DNA of 64,000 nucleotides from Paenibacillus ehimensis NBRC 15659 (lineage in GTDB: Bacteria; Bacillota; Bacilli; Paenibacillales; NBRC-103111): positions 1 to 64,000 of the forward strand of contig NZ_BILX01000031.1 in the NCBI RefSeq assembly GCF_004000785.1, read 5' to 3'. The notes under the pieces are model-generated. The model was not told the DNA's origin. It saw only the letters and a program-made list of their open reading frames with translations, and did not search any database. The translations under genes were made by a program, and so were the position numbers. Below are positions 27,594 to 36,330 of this stretch, one piece after another. Position 1 is the stretch's first letter. Each line of letters starts with the position of its first letter.

Positions 27594-28661
27594 TTACAGC
27601 TCCAAAGCTTCCCGCACCAGCTGCGCGAAGTGATGCACGCCATGCTCCGTCGGGGAGCAGATGCCTTGGCTGAACGCGCGGGACTTGAAGCCGATCTGCT
27701 CCAGCTCGACAATCTCCACGTCTTCCTTACGCACTTGATCGGTGAAGGCGAGCAGCTCCTTTTGCTTCTCCGTCGGCTCGTCGCCTTCGAGAAACACAGT
27801 GTAGACGCCGAGCGTCGTCTCGTGGTCGACCGGGAACATCTGGATCGTAGACAGGTTGCCTGGCCCCGGATAGACCGTATACATCACGTTCGGCCAGATC
27901 CAGTAGAAGCGGCCTTCCTTCACTTCGGCGTCGTCGTAATCGCTGCGGCTTTGCTTGACCGACGAGCCTTGAATGTTGCAGTACGGACCGTTGATGATGT
28001 TGTATTTGCTCATGTCCAGCGTTGCCACGAAGCCGGGATGAGCGATCGGACAATGGTCGCACTCCAGGAAGTTGTCGATGAACGCCTTCCAGTTGCATTT
28101 GATGATCCGCTGCTTCACCTCGTGCTTCTTCAGCTTGCCGAGAAATCCGAACTGTCCGATGTCTTCGAAAAAGTCGGCGTAGGTCTCAGCCAGCGGCGCG
28201 GCGTTCTCGTCCAGATTAACGAAGATGAGCGAAGCCTGCGTCTCCACCCGCACGGACTTCAAGCAGTGGGCGCCGCTGCAGAAATCGTCCGACTCTTTGA
28301 AGTTCGGGGCCTTATGAAGCTGACCGTTCAATTGGAACGTCCAGCCGTGGTAGGAGCACTGCAAAATCTTTTTATGCCCGGCCGCTTCCTTTTCCAGCTT
28401 CGTGGCCCGGTGCGGACAGACGTTGTAGAAGGCGCGCAGCGTGCCGTCCTGATCGCGGACGACGATAATCGGCTCGCCCGCGGCCTCACAGGTGAAGTAA
28501 TCGCCGGGCTTCGAGACCTGACTCGTATGCCCTACGTAATTCCAGGCCTTCGAAAATATTTTTTCTTTCTCCAGCTCCAAAATGCGGGGGTCCGTGTATA
28601 AGGAATAAGGCAGCGTAGGCAAAGCGCCCGTGTGGGAAACCGTCGTTTTTTGCAATGTCAT
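27594..28661 (-). CDS. Rieske non-heme iron monooxygenase, CntA/GbcA-like, proposed carnitine monooxygenase
   Basis: A 355-residue oxygenase alpha subunit. The Rieske site is Cys82-x-His84 and Cys102-x2-His105 (CPHRATKL, QCSYHGWTF). The mononuclear iron site is in DNFLECDHCPIAHPGF (His203, His208), with a Glu200 where the carnitine monooxygenase CntA has its bridging Glu and many Rieske enzymes have Asp. The C-terminal part (FPVDHETTLGVYTVF, KSRAFSQG, SEHGVHHF-like) also resembles CntA. CntA splits L-carnitine into trimethylamine and malic semialdehyde. The start at 28661 follows AAAGGGG. Glycine betaine is the main alternative substrate. No partner reductase is present in the window. Confidence 0.82.
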   Translation of the reverse strand: MTLQKTTVSHTGALPTLPYSLYTDPRILELEKEKIFSKAWNYVGHTSQVSKPGDYFTCEAAGEPIIVVRDQDGTLRAFYNVCPHRATKLEKEAAGHKKILQCSYHGWTFQLNGQLHKAPNFKESDDFCSGAHCLKSVRVETQASLIFVNLDENAAPLAETYADFFEDIGQFGFLGKLKKHEVKQRIIKCNWKAFIDNFLECDHCPIAHPGFVATLDMSKYNIINGPYCNIQGSSVKQSRSDYDDAEVKEGRFYWIWPNVMYTVYPGPGNLSTIQMFPVDHETTLGVYTVFLEGDEPTEKQKELLAFTDQVRKEDVEIVELEQIGFKSRAFSQGICSPTEHGVHHFAQLVREALEL

Positions 28662-28844
28662 GTCAGATAGCCCCTTTCGAATGTCCGTGATTTTGTGCCA
28701 TGGCATCGGCCTTGGCGGAACTTGCATACGCTTACAAGATAGCGCTTTCAAAATGACGGTGATATAATATACCCGTACCGCCTCCAGCGATCGCCGATCC
28801 TTCATACAAGCCTTTGCCGGCGTTTCGCTTTCGCTTATAGATAT

Positions 28845-28860
28845 AGCAAGTTCCGTGCCA
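28845..28860 (-). promoter_or_regulatory. sigma-54 promoter (-24/-12) of the seven-gene operon
   Basis: The minus strand reads TGGCAC-GGAAC-TTGCT, a perfect match to TGGCAC-N5-TTGCW. Transcription should start near 28834 and run into the Rieske gene. Confidence 0.88.
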
Positions 28861-28923
28861 ACCGCAACAAAGCCCGGGAATAGGGGGAATCCAGCTGTCC
28901 CTTGCGAGAACTGCCGCAATTTT

Positions 28924-28962
28924 GAGTCGTTTTTGACTCGAATGAGTTATTTTTGACTCATT
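28924..28962. promoter_or_regulatory. tandem palindromes, putative activator-binding site
   Basis: GAGTC-N6-GACTC (28924-28939) is followed directly by AATGAGT-N8-ACTCATT (28941-28962). Both share the GAGT/ACTC half-site and stand about 65 bp upstream of the -24/-12 promoter and 30 bp before the activator gene. This suits an enhancer site that also autoregulates the activator. Confidence 0.65.
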
Positions 28963-28992
28963 AAAATCGAATCGAATGGAGGAGAACGCCGA

Positions 28993-30375
28993 ATGTCAAA
29001 CCCGACGCAGCCCATCGAACCGATTCAGATCAGCCATGACACGCTGCAAAAAATATTGGACAACTCTTCGGATGAAATCTTCGTCGTCGACGGCAGCCAG
29101 CGCATCGTCTATGTGAATTATGCCTGCGAGCGGCATTACGGACTCAAGCCGGCCGAGGTGATCGGCCGCAATACGATGGAGCTGTTCGAGGAAGGGTATT
29201 GGACGCCTTCCATTATTCCGTCCGTATTCGAGCGGAAGAAGACGGTCACGATGAAACAAACGACATATCTAGGCGGCGAACTGATTACGACGGCGGTGCC
29301 CATTCTGAACCAAGCGGGCGACATCGAGCTGGTCGTCATCAACTCCAAGGAGCTGCAAAATTACAAGAGTCTGGAGATCAAGGACGCTCAGACGGGGCAG
29401 CCTGCCGACCCGGATGCGCCCGAAGCGAACTTAATCACGAACAGCGAGAAGATGGAGAGCGTCATCAAATTTTGCAAAAAGATCGCAAGCGTCGATTCGA
29501 CCGTGCTGATTCAAGGTGAATCCGGTACGGGAAAAAGCGTCCTTGCGAAATATATTCATAAAATGAGCCGGCGCAAAAAAGGTCCGCTCCTCACGATCAA
29601 CTGCGCGGCGATTCCGGAGGAGCTGCTCGAATCGGAGCTGTTCGGCTATGCGCAGGGCGCATTCACCGGCGCGAGCAAGACAGGCAAAGTCGGCCTGATT
29701 GAATCGGCGGACAACGGCACGCTGTTTCTCGACGAGGTCGGGGAAATCTCGCCCAAAATCCAGGCGAAGCTGCTGCAGGTGATCCAAGACCATGAGTTCA
29801 TTCCGGTCGGCGGCCGGGAAACGAAAAAGGTGGACATCCGCATCATCGCGGCCACGAACCGGAACCTGTACGATATGGTGCAAAACCGGCAGTTCCGGGA
29901 AGATCTGTACTATCGGCTCAATGTGATCGATATCAAAATTCCGCCGCTGCGCGAACGTACGAAGGACATTATTCCGCTGACGTATTATTTTCTTCACAAA
30001 TTCAACAAGCAGTACGGTGTCAATCAGCTGATTTCGCAAGCGACGCTGGACATTTTCTCCGCCTACTCCTGGCCGGGCAACCTAAGGCAGCTTGAAAATT
30101 TGATCGAGAAGCTGGTCGTCACGACCGATTCCGTCATTGAAGCGTCGGAATTGCCGGAGCACATGCTCCAGCATACGAAGGCCAGAACGCCGTCCGCTTC
30201 GCTGCCCGCGGCGCTGGACGATGCGCTGGCGGAGGTCGAAAAACAGCTCGTCCTTGCCGCGTACCAGAGGCTGGGCACCACGCGCAGAGTGGCCGAGCAT
30301 TTGCAGATCAGCCAGACGAAGGCCGCCCGCCTGATCCGCAAGTACGGCGGCTCCTCAGGCGAGCCGCCGTACTAA
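28993..30375 (+). CDS. sigma-54-dependent activator: PAS, AAA+, HTH
   Basis: A 460-residue bacterial enhancer-binding protein. The N-terminal PAS domain (about residues 15-125) is the likely sensor. The AAA+ domain (about 145-375) has Walker A GESGTGKS, the sigma-54-contacting GAFTGA loop (222-227) and Walker B GTLFLDEVGE. The C-terminal HTH (TTRRVAEHLQISQTKAARLIRKY) is of the TyrR type. It is transcribed away from the Rieske operon and most likely drives it. The inducer is unknown. Confidence 0.95.
   Translation: MSNPTQPIEPIQISHDTLQKILDNSSDEIFVVDGSQRIVYVNYACERHYGLKPAEVIGRNTMELFEEGYWTPSIIPSVFERKKTVTMKQTTYLGGELITTAVPILNQAGDIELVVINSKELQNYKSLEIKDAQTGQPADPDAPEANLITNSEKMESVIKFCKKIASVDSTVLIQGESGTGKSVLAKYIHKMSRRKKGPLLTINCAAIPEELLESELFGYAQGAFTGASKTGKVGLIESADNGTLFLDEVGEISPKIQAKLLQVIQDHEFIPVGGRETKKVDIRIIAATNRNLYDMVQNRQFREDLYYRLNVIDIKIPPLRERTKDIIPLTYYFLHKFNKQYGVNQLISQATLDIFSAYSWPGNLRQLENLIEKLVVTTDSVIEASELPEHMLQHTKARTPSASLPAALDDALAEVEKQLVLAAYQRLGTTRRVAEHLQISQTKAARLIRKYGGSSGEPPY
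30341..30373. terminator. strong hairpin overlapping the 3' end of the activator gene
   Basis: AGTACGGCGGCTC (30341-30353) pairs perfectly with GAGCCGCCGTACT (30361-30373) around a 7-base loop. The stem encodes the last residues of the activator. There is no T run, so it may stall rather than strictly terminate. It separates the convergent activator and rpoN genes. Confidence 0.5.
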
Positions 30376-30396
30376 TGCGATGCCATGAGGCCCAGA

Positions 30397-31698
30397 TCAC
30401 GCCTGCGTCCGCAGCCGGGAGGACAAGAGATGCATCTCCTCCCGGTATTTCATCACCGTCCGCCGCGAAATCCGGATCCCCTCCTGCACAAGCAGATCGG
30501 TAATCTTCTGGTCGGACAGCGGGTTGCGTTTATCCTCCTGCTCGATCAGCAGCTTGATCTTCGCCTTGACGCTTGCGGCCGATGCCGCGTCGCCTTCCTC
30601 TGTCTGCAGCCTCGCCGAGAAAAAATAGCTCAGCTCAAACAGTCCCTGCGGCGTCTGCACAACCTTGTGCTGTACGGCGCGGCTTACCGTCGATTCGTGA
30701 AGCTCCAGCTTTTCCGCTACCGCCTTCAGATTCATCGGCTTCAGCCGGTCGATGCCTTCCGTGAAGAACGCCGCTTGCTCCGAGACGATGCACTCAATGA
30801 CGCGGTAGAGTGTCCGTTTCCGCTGCTCCACGCTGCGGATGAGCCATTGCGCTGCCTGCTCGTGCTGGCGCAAGTAGCTTTTCGTATCTTTACAGAAGCT
30901 GTCGGCAAGCATCTGCCGGTAGGACGCGTTCAGCGATAGACGCGGCAGATGGGCCTCGCTCATCCGGATCACGAGCTGCCCCCGTACGCATTCGATGTAA
31001 GCGTCGGGTTCGATATAGGCGGCCTGCGTACTGCCGTACAGCAGGCCCGGACGGGGATGCAGGCTGCGGATATAAGCGAGCGCCTGCATGACGTCGTCCA
31101 GCGGAATGCCGAGCTTATCCGCGATGGTCTTATGCCGTCCGGCGCCGAGATCGGCCAGATGACGGCTGACGAGCGGCTCCGCCCAAGGATGAGCGCCGGG
31201 ATCCCGGCGAATTTGCAGCAGCAGACACTCCTGCAAATTTCGTGCGCCGATGCCTGCCGGGGCAGCATCCTGCAGCCTATAAAGCGCTTCCATAACATCG
31301 GCGGCGGAAACGCCGAATACTTCGCCTGCTTCTTCCGGCGAGATCGTGACATAACCGTTTTCGTTCAAATTGCCTGCCAAATAACATGCGATCCGGTGCG
31401 ACGGCTCGGGCAGCCCGATCAGGCGCAGCTCGCTGAGCAGCATTTGCTCCAGCGTCGGAGCCTGCCCGCCGATGTTGTTCAGCGCATGGTCCGGCCGCGC
31501 CGTATCGGCTCCGGCGGTCCGGCTTCGCGACGGGGGGAGCCACTCGATGTCGAGGACCGGATTTTCCACCGCTTGCTCCTGCAAATATTCCGATAATTCC
31601 GTGGCAGACAGCTGCAACAGTTGAATGGATTGTCTAAGCTGCGGTGTCAAATGAACCTTCAACGTCTGCACTTGGGTCAGAGAGGGACGCAATGACAT
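30397..31698 (-). CDS. rpoN: RNA polymerase sigma-54 factor
   Basis: A 433-residue sigma-54. Region I is Gln/Leu-rich (TPQLRQSIQLLQLSATELSEYL). The core-binding region is central. The C-terminal RpoN box SRRTVMKYRE contacts the -24 element. The start at 31698 (MSLRPSLTQVQ) matches the family. A TATAAT box lies at 31743-31738 on the minus strand. It is convergent with the sigma-54 activator, only 21 bp between stops. Confidence 0.97.
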   Translation of the reverse strand: MSLRPSLTQVQTLKVHLTPQLRQSIQLLQLSATELSEYLQEQAVENPVLDIEWLPPSRSRTAGADTARPDHALNNIGGQAPTLEQMLLSELRLIGLPEPSHRIACYLAGNLNENGYVTISPEEAGEVFGVSAADVMEALYRLQDAAPAGIGARNLQECLLLQIRRDPGAHPWAEPLVSRHLADLGAGRHKTIADKLGIPLDDVMQALAYIRSLHPRPGLLYGSTQAAYIEPDAYIECVRGQLVIRMSEAHLPRLSLNASYRQMLADSFCKDTKSYLRQHEQAAQWLIRSVEQRKRTLYRVIECIVSEQAAFFTEGIDRLKPMNLKAVAEKLELHESTVSRAVQHKVVQTPQGLFELSYFFSARLQTEEGDAASAASVKAKIKLLIEQEDKRNPLSDQKITDLLVQEGIRISRRTVMKYREEMHLLSSRLRTQA

Positions 31699-31790
31699 TC
31701 GGATCACCCGCTTCGTAAATAATCGTATGTGTGATCTATTATACAGCACCTGCGGGTGAAAGTTTTACCGTAATTTTTTCCCTTCCTGTA

Positions 31791-32294
31791 TTATTCGAGT
31801 TTTTTGGCCCAATACCCGCCGGAAAATTGCATCGGCTCATACGAGAACAGGAACGCCTTCGGATCGAGCTCCAGGATCGTCCGCCGCAAGGCGCCGTATT
31901 CTTTACGCTTGGCGACGATCAGATACAGGCTGCGCATGCCCTGCGCGCCTTCGCCCGCCCAGACGGTGACGCCGTAGCCCTTGGCCCGCAGCGGCGGCGC
32001 CAAATCGCGGCCATATTCCGATACGACCTGCAGCGCGATGTAACCGAGCGCGATCTTTTGCTCGATATACATTCCGAGCAGAATGCCAGCGCCGAAGCTG
32101 ACGCTGTACACGATCAGCCCGAGCGAAGACTCCGTGTAATTCAGCACCAGCGAGAGCCCGGAAATGTAGATGAAAATTTCGAGCGTGCTGATGGCGGAAG
32201 CCAGATATTTTTTTCCCTTGATCATCAGGACGACACGGAAGGAGTTGAGTGCGACATAAGCAATCTGGACGACGGCCATCAGCACATAAATCAT
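31791..32294 (-). CDS. UPF0316 membrane protein (DUF5698-DUF2179)
   Basis: A 167-residue protein. Three N-terminal helices carry the family segment ALNSFRVVLMIKGKKYLASAISTLEIFIYI. The C-terminal DUF2179 domain is cytosolic (LYLIVAKRKEYGALRRTILELDP). The ATG at 32294 follows AAGAAGGGATT. The function is unknown, though DUF2179 is a possible ligand-binding domain. Confidence 0.9.
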   Translation of the reverse strand: MIYVLMAVVQIAYVALNSFRVVLMIKGKKYLASAISTLEIFIYISGLSLVLNYTESSLGLIVYSVSFGAGILLGMYIEQKIALGYIALQVVSEYGRDLAPPLRAKGYGVTVWAGEGAQGMRSLYLIVAKRKEYGALRRTILELDPKAFLFSYEPMQFSGGYWAKKLE

Positions 32295-32509
32295 GAGAAT
32301 CCCTTCTTTCGCATAGTTGTTCAACGGATACAAAGCAAAAACGGTGCCAATGAATCCGGAACGGGAAACTGGCCGATCTGGCCAAATGGAGGGGCGGCGG
32401 GAGAGGGCCGTACGATTAGTTTATCCATGATCGAGGAGAGGATGCTTATAACAAAAAGACGGGCCGAACCCCATGCGGCGGGGTGGCCCATCTTTTCCCA
32501 GGCTCAGAT

Positions 32510-33718
32510 CTAAGCGGACACGGTCGGCTGCTGTATGCGCGGCTTCGGCTTCCCGGTGAAAGAGAAATACGTCCACATGCGCAGCAGTCGTTCCGCCGGT
32601 CCGAAGGAAAACCGTTTCACATACCAAGCGCTCGCGAAGAGCTGCGTCAAATAAATGGCGACCGCCAGCCCGCAGCCGACCGCGACGCCGAGCTTGCCGA
32701 ACAGTCCGAGACCGTATCCGTAAAAAATCGTCGTGCAAATCACCGTCTGCATCAAATAGTTCGTCATCGAGAGCTTGCCGACCGCTTCGAACCGCCGCAG
32801 CCAAGGCGAGTTCTTCGCAGCCGAGTAGAGCAGGGCAAAGGCGAAAATGTAACCGATCGCCAGGATGCTGCCTCCAAGCAACTCGCCAATTCCCATCCAG
32901 CCGAGCTTCGGGAACAGAGACTTCAGCGATTTCAGCAGCAGTCCCGCCGGCAGGAAAATCAGCGTCCCCCTCAAATAAGCGCTCCGCTCGCTCACCGGAT
33001 CAACAAACCATTGTTTCCTGGCGGCATACATCCCGAACAGAAACATCGGCCCGGTAAACAACGGCGCGAGCAGCAGCATGAAAAAGATCATGAAGCCATC
33101 CATCCCGAACGGGTCCGCCGTCTGCCGGTGATGCTTGATTTGCTCATACGTGCCGGTTCCGTAGATATGGTTCGTGTCCTTCACGTATTGCTCCATGCGC
33201 GCCTGGTCCTGCTTCGCAGCCGGGTCTTCCGAAGCCTCGGGCACAAGCCCCAGCAGGCCGAACAGGCACAGCAGAATCGTTCCCCAGATCAGCAGCGTCT
33301 TCGCTTTCCGGTTCATAAACATCAGCAGAACAAAGCCCGTCATTCCGTAAAACGCGAGAATGTCGCCTTCCCATAAAAAGGTGGAGTGCAGCAAGCCGAG
33401 GACGAGCAGCATCAGAAACCGGCGGACCAGATGTCTCCCGGCCTTCAGCCCCTTCGCTTCCATGCTCTCCTTCATCTTGATCATCCCGAACCCGAACAGA
33501 AACGTAAAGATCGGCATGAAGCTGCCCTCGACGATAATTTTGACGAGTTTATGCACGACGGAATCCGCCGGGGACAACGCGAAGAACTGCAGCTCGTCCT
33601 TCCCCCAGATTCCGTACTGGAAGATAAGCATATTGGCCATTAAAATGCCAAGCAAGCTGAACCCCCGCAGACCGTCGATGACGTGCAATCTGTTTTTCCC
33701 TTCCAGCAACGATATCAC
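32510..33718 (-). CDS. DUF418 family membrane protein (YeiB-like)
   Basis: A roughly 400-residue protein with about ten helices. RLHVIDGLRGFSLLGILMANM at the N-terminus and GKLSMTNYLMQTVICTTIFYGYGLGLFG near the C-terminus are DUF418 hallmarks. The family is distantly related to membrane acyltransferases, but the role is unknown. The start is GTG at 33718 or TTG at 33709, the latter following GAGGTGAT. Confidence 0.88.
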   Translation of the reverse strand: MISLLEGKNRLHVIDGLRGFSLLGILMANMLIFQYGIWGKDELQFFALSPADSVVHKLVKIIVEGSFMPIFTFLFGFGMIKMKESMEAKGLKAGRHLVRRFLMLLVLGLLHSTFLWEGDILAFYGMTGFVLLMFMNRKAKTLLIWGTILLCLFGLLGLVPEASEDPAAKQDQARMEQYVKDTNHIYGTGTYEQIKHHRQTADPFGMDGFMIFFMLLLAPLFTGPMFLFGMYAARKQWFVDPVSERSAYLRGTLIFLPAGLLLKSLKSLFPKLGWMGIGELLGGSILAIGYIFAFALLYSAAKNSPWLRRFEAVGKLSMTNYLMQTVICTTIFYGYGLGLFGKLGVAVGCGLAVAIYLTQLFASAWYVKRFSFGPAERLLRMWTYFSFTGKPKPRIQQPTVSA

Positions 33719-33766
33719 CTCGAATCGAGTATAGCACCGCCGGTTAAATTCCGGCGAAAGCCGTCC

Positions 33767-33783
33767 TTAACGTTGGCTTAACG
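33767..33783 (+). promoter_or_regulatory. direct repeats upstream of the two-component operon
   Basis: TTAACG at 33767-33772 and 33778-33783, an 11-bp period as used by OmpR-type regulators, about 60 bp before the response-regulator start. A TACAAT box stands at about 33822-33827. Autoregulation is inferred. Confidence 0.35.
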
Positions 33784-33844
33784 GCTGAACGGAAATTTAG
33801 CCGGAATTAAGGTGCCTCTGGTACAATAAGGATGGAGGGATACG

Positions 33845-34561
33845 ATGCTGAATCCAAAAATTTTAATTATAGACGACGAAACATCCATTATTCAATTGAT
33901 CCAAATGGTCCTGCAAAAAGAAGGCTTCCGCCATATCTACACGGCGGGAACGGCGCAGGAGGGGCTGCGTCTGCTGGAGAGGCACGGTGCGGACATTATT
34001 TTGCTGGACGTCATGCTGCCGGATCAGACCGGGTTCGAATTGTGTCCGAAAATCCGGCAGATGTCCGATGCGCATATTATTTTTCTGACGGCCCGGACGT
34101 CGGATCTGGACGTGCTGACCGGGTTCGCAACCGGCGGAGACGATTATGTGACCAAACCGTTTAATCCGCTCGAAATTGCGGCCCGGATTAAAGCCAGGCT
34201 GCGCCGGAACAAGTCTGCGTCTTCTCCGAGGGGAACGGAGGATTCCCGAAGCCGCTACGACTTCGGGCGGTTCGTGCTCGACGAGCAGGCAGGGGAGCTG
34301 ACGGTGAACGGGCAGACGGTTTCCTGTCCTGCGCAGGCTTATCAGCTGCTGCTGTATCTGTGCAAGCATCCGAATATCGTATTCTCCAAAGCGCAGCTGT
34401 ACGAAGCGGTATGGGGCATCGACGGCATGGGCGATGACAATACGGTGATGGTCCATATCCGCAAAATCCGCGAGCGCATCGAGTCCGACCCGGGCGACCC
34501 GAAGCATCTGGTTACCGTTCGCGGACTCGGCTATAAGCTGCTCAAGGAGCAGGACCGATGA
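33845..34561 (+). CDS. OmpR family response regulator
   Basis: A 238-residue regulator. The receiver domain has the acidic pair DDE, phospho-acceptor Asp55 in IILLDVMLPDQTGFE, and Lys in YVTKPFNPLE. The winged-helix DNA-binding domain occupies about residues 130-236. ATGGAGGG precedes the ATG. It overlaps the histidine kinase by four bases. Confidence 0.95.
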   Translation: MLNPKILIIDDETSIIQLIQMVLQKEGFRHIYTAGTAQEGLRLLERHGADIILLDVMLPDQTGFELCPKIRQMSDAHIIFLTARTSDLDVLTGFATGGDDYVTKPFNPLEIAARIKARLRRNKSASSPRGTEDSRSRYDFGRFVLDEQAGELTVNGQTVSCPAQAYQLLLYLCKHPNIVFSKAQLYEAVWGIDGMGDDNTVMVHIRKIRERIESDPGDPKHLVTVRGLGYKLLKEQDR

Positions 34562-36309
34562 GCAAGGTGAGGAGGAGGCTTGCCGCACACTTTACCTTGC
34601 AGTTTTTTTTCTTGTGGATGTTTGTGCTGGTCACCTTGGTCACCGTCCTGCTGCTGGTCATCCGATACTTGACCAACCAGGATTTGAAGAAGACGTTTCC
34701 TATCGGGGCTCTGGACACCATCATTACGGAAACGATCGAGAACGAGGGAAGCGTTACGGTTCCTTCGCACTGGACCGATCAGCTTACGGAGCGGGGCTAC
34801 TGGCTGCAGGTCGTAGACGCGGACGGAAAGGTCGTCCGCGCCATCAATGCCCCGAACCGGCTCCCGGCGTCATACGGGACCGCCGAGCTGCTGCAAATCG
34901 AGGAGAACGGGCGCTTCGATTCGTTCCGCGTCGGAACGAAGTTTAGCGGCGAGGGGAGCACGCCGCTTCTGTATATGCTTGGGACGGAGGACCGGGGGCC
35001 CGCGAAGCTGGAAGCGTGGATTCGCGCCTACGGAGAAGCGGGGCGGGTCCGGCAGGATGCGCTCCAGGAGCTGACGCGGCAGCTGGCGTCCGAAAACGCT
35101 TATGTGCAGATTATTGACGCTTCCGGCGCCATCGTGCAAGCGGTTGGCGATTCGGCGCGCACGGAGCCTTACCGGCCGCTTGAACTGATCGCGATGCGGG
35201 CGGAACCCGGCCTTTACCCGTCCGATATGTCGTTCTATTACGATTCCGCCTCCGGGTATACTTGGGTTTTACATAAGACCAAGGAGGGTCCGCCTTTTGC
35301 CAGTCAGCCGATTCTGCACGAAGTGATTCTGACGCTCGTCATCACGGGAGGCGTGGTGCTGCTGCTGACCTTCGTCTTCTCGGTGTGGCACGGCTACCGG
35401 TACGGACAGCCGCTGCTGCTGTTCGTCGATTGGTTCGAGCGGATGGGACAGGGACGTTATCAGGAAGCGCTTACGGAAAAAGACCGGAAGAAGGTGTTCC
35501 GCAAGAACGGCCGCATCCGTCTGCGCTACCGGCTGTACAAAGAAGTGATCGCAGGCTTCTACGAGATGGCGGCGAGACTGGACGCTTCGGAGCGGGAACG
35601 CAGCCGTCTGGAGAAGACGAGGGAAGAGTGGATGACCGGCATTTCCCACGATCTTCGGACGCCGCTTTCCACGATTCAAGGGTACGGGCACCTGCTGGAA
35701 AGCGGCACGTTCGAATGGACGGAGCCGGAGCTTCGCGAGATGGGCAGGACGATTCGGGAAAAGAGCGATTACATGGTCGGCCTGCTCCAAGATTTTTCCC
35801 TGACCTTTCAGTTAAAAAATAACGCGGTCCGCTTTCCGCTCGAGGATGTCGAGCTCAACGAATTCGTTCGCCGCATCGTTCTACGGTATGTGAACGACGC
35901 GACGATCCGGCACGTATCCTTTTCCTTTGAATGCGAGGAGCGGGCATTGGCGGTGCGAGCGAATCCGAAGTGGTTTCAGCGCATGCTGGATAACCTGATC
36001 TCCAATGCGGTCAAACACAATCCGCCCGGGACGCTGATAACCGTTCGTACCGGAAGCGAAGGGGCGGACGCTTGGATCGCAGTGGAAGATAACGGCGCCG
36101 GCATGGACGAAGAGACCGTGCGCAATCTGTTCGACAGGTATTACCGCGGGACGAATACGGAGGAGAAGACGGACGGCGCAGGGCTCGGCATGAGCATTGC
36201 CAAGGCGATTGCGACGGCCCATCAAGGCCGGATCGAAGTGAAATCCCGGGTGGGTAAGGGAACGGCCGTCCTGGTACGATTTCCGCTTGCGGAACGCCCG
36301 GAGGCTTGA
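34558..36309 (+). CDS. sensor histidine kinase
   Basis: A 583-residue membrane kinase. A first helix (about 15-38), a ~210-residue extracytoplasmic sensor of unknown type and a second helix (about 260-282) precede the HisKA domain with ISHDLRTPLS (His364). The ATPase has NLISNAVKHN, DNGAGMD and GAGLGMSIAKAI. It phosphorylates the coupled OmpR-type regulator. The EamA gene 21 bp downstream may be in the same operon. Confidence 0.95.
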   Translation: MSKVRRRLAAHFTLQFFFLWMFVLVTLVTVLLLVIRYLTNQDLKKTFPIGALDTIITETIENEGSVTVPSHWTDQLTERGYWLQVVDADGKVVRAINAPNRLPASYGTAELLQIEENGRFDSFRVGTKFSGEGSTPLLYMLGTEDRGPAKLEAWIRAYGEAGRVRQDALQELTRQLASENAYVQIIDASGAIVQAVGDSARTEPYRPLELIAMRAEPGLYPSDMSFYYDSASGYTWVLHKTKEGPPFASQPILHEVILTLVITGGVVLLLTFVFSVWHGYRYGQPLLLFVDWFERMGQGRYQEALTEKDRKKVFRKNGRIRLRYRLYKEVIAGFYEMAARLDASERERSRLEKTREEWMTGISHDLRTPLSTIQGYGHLLESGTFEWTEPELREMGRTIREKSDYMVGLLQDFSLTFQLKNNAVRFPLEDVELNEFVRRIVLRYVNDATIRHVSFSFECEERALAVRANPKWFQRMLDNLISNAVKHNPPGTLITVRTGSEGADAWIAVEDNGAGMDEETVRNLFDRYYRGTNTEEKTDGAGLGMSIAKAIATAHQGRIEVKSRVGKGTAVLVRFPLAERPEA

Positions 36310-36330
36310 TACGAAAAGGAGGAGAAAGCT

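Larger units (their letters stand above)
28662..28992. other. divergent control region of the catabolic module
   Basis: A 331-bp gap between the Rieske gene and the sigma-54 activator. It holds the -24/-12 promoter (28845-28860) and a double palindrome (28924-28962). A long leader of about 170 nt separates the predicted start site from the Rieske ATG. Confidence 0.6.

Noticed and set aside
28713-28726. Second sigma-54-like site on the plus strand, TGGCGG-AAC-TTGCA
   Set aside because: Only 8 bases lie between the GG and GC elements instead of the required 10.
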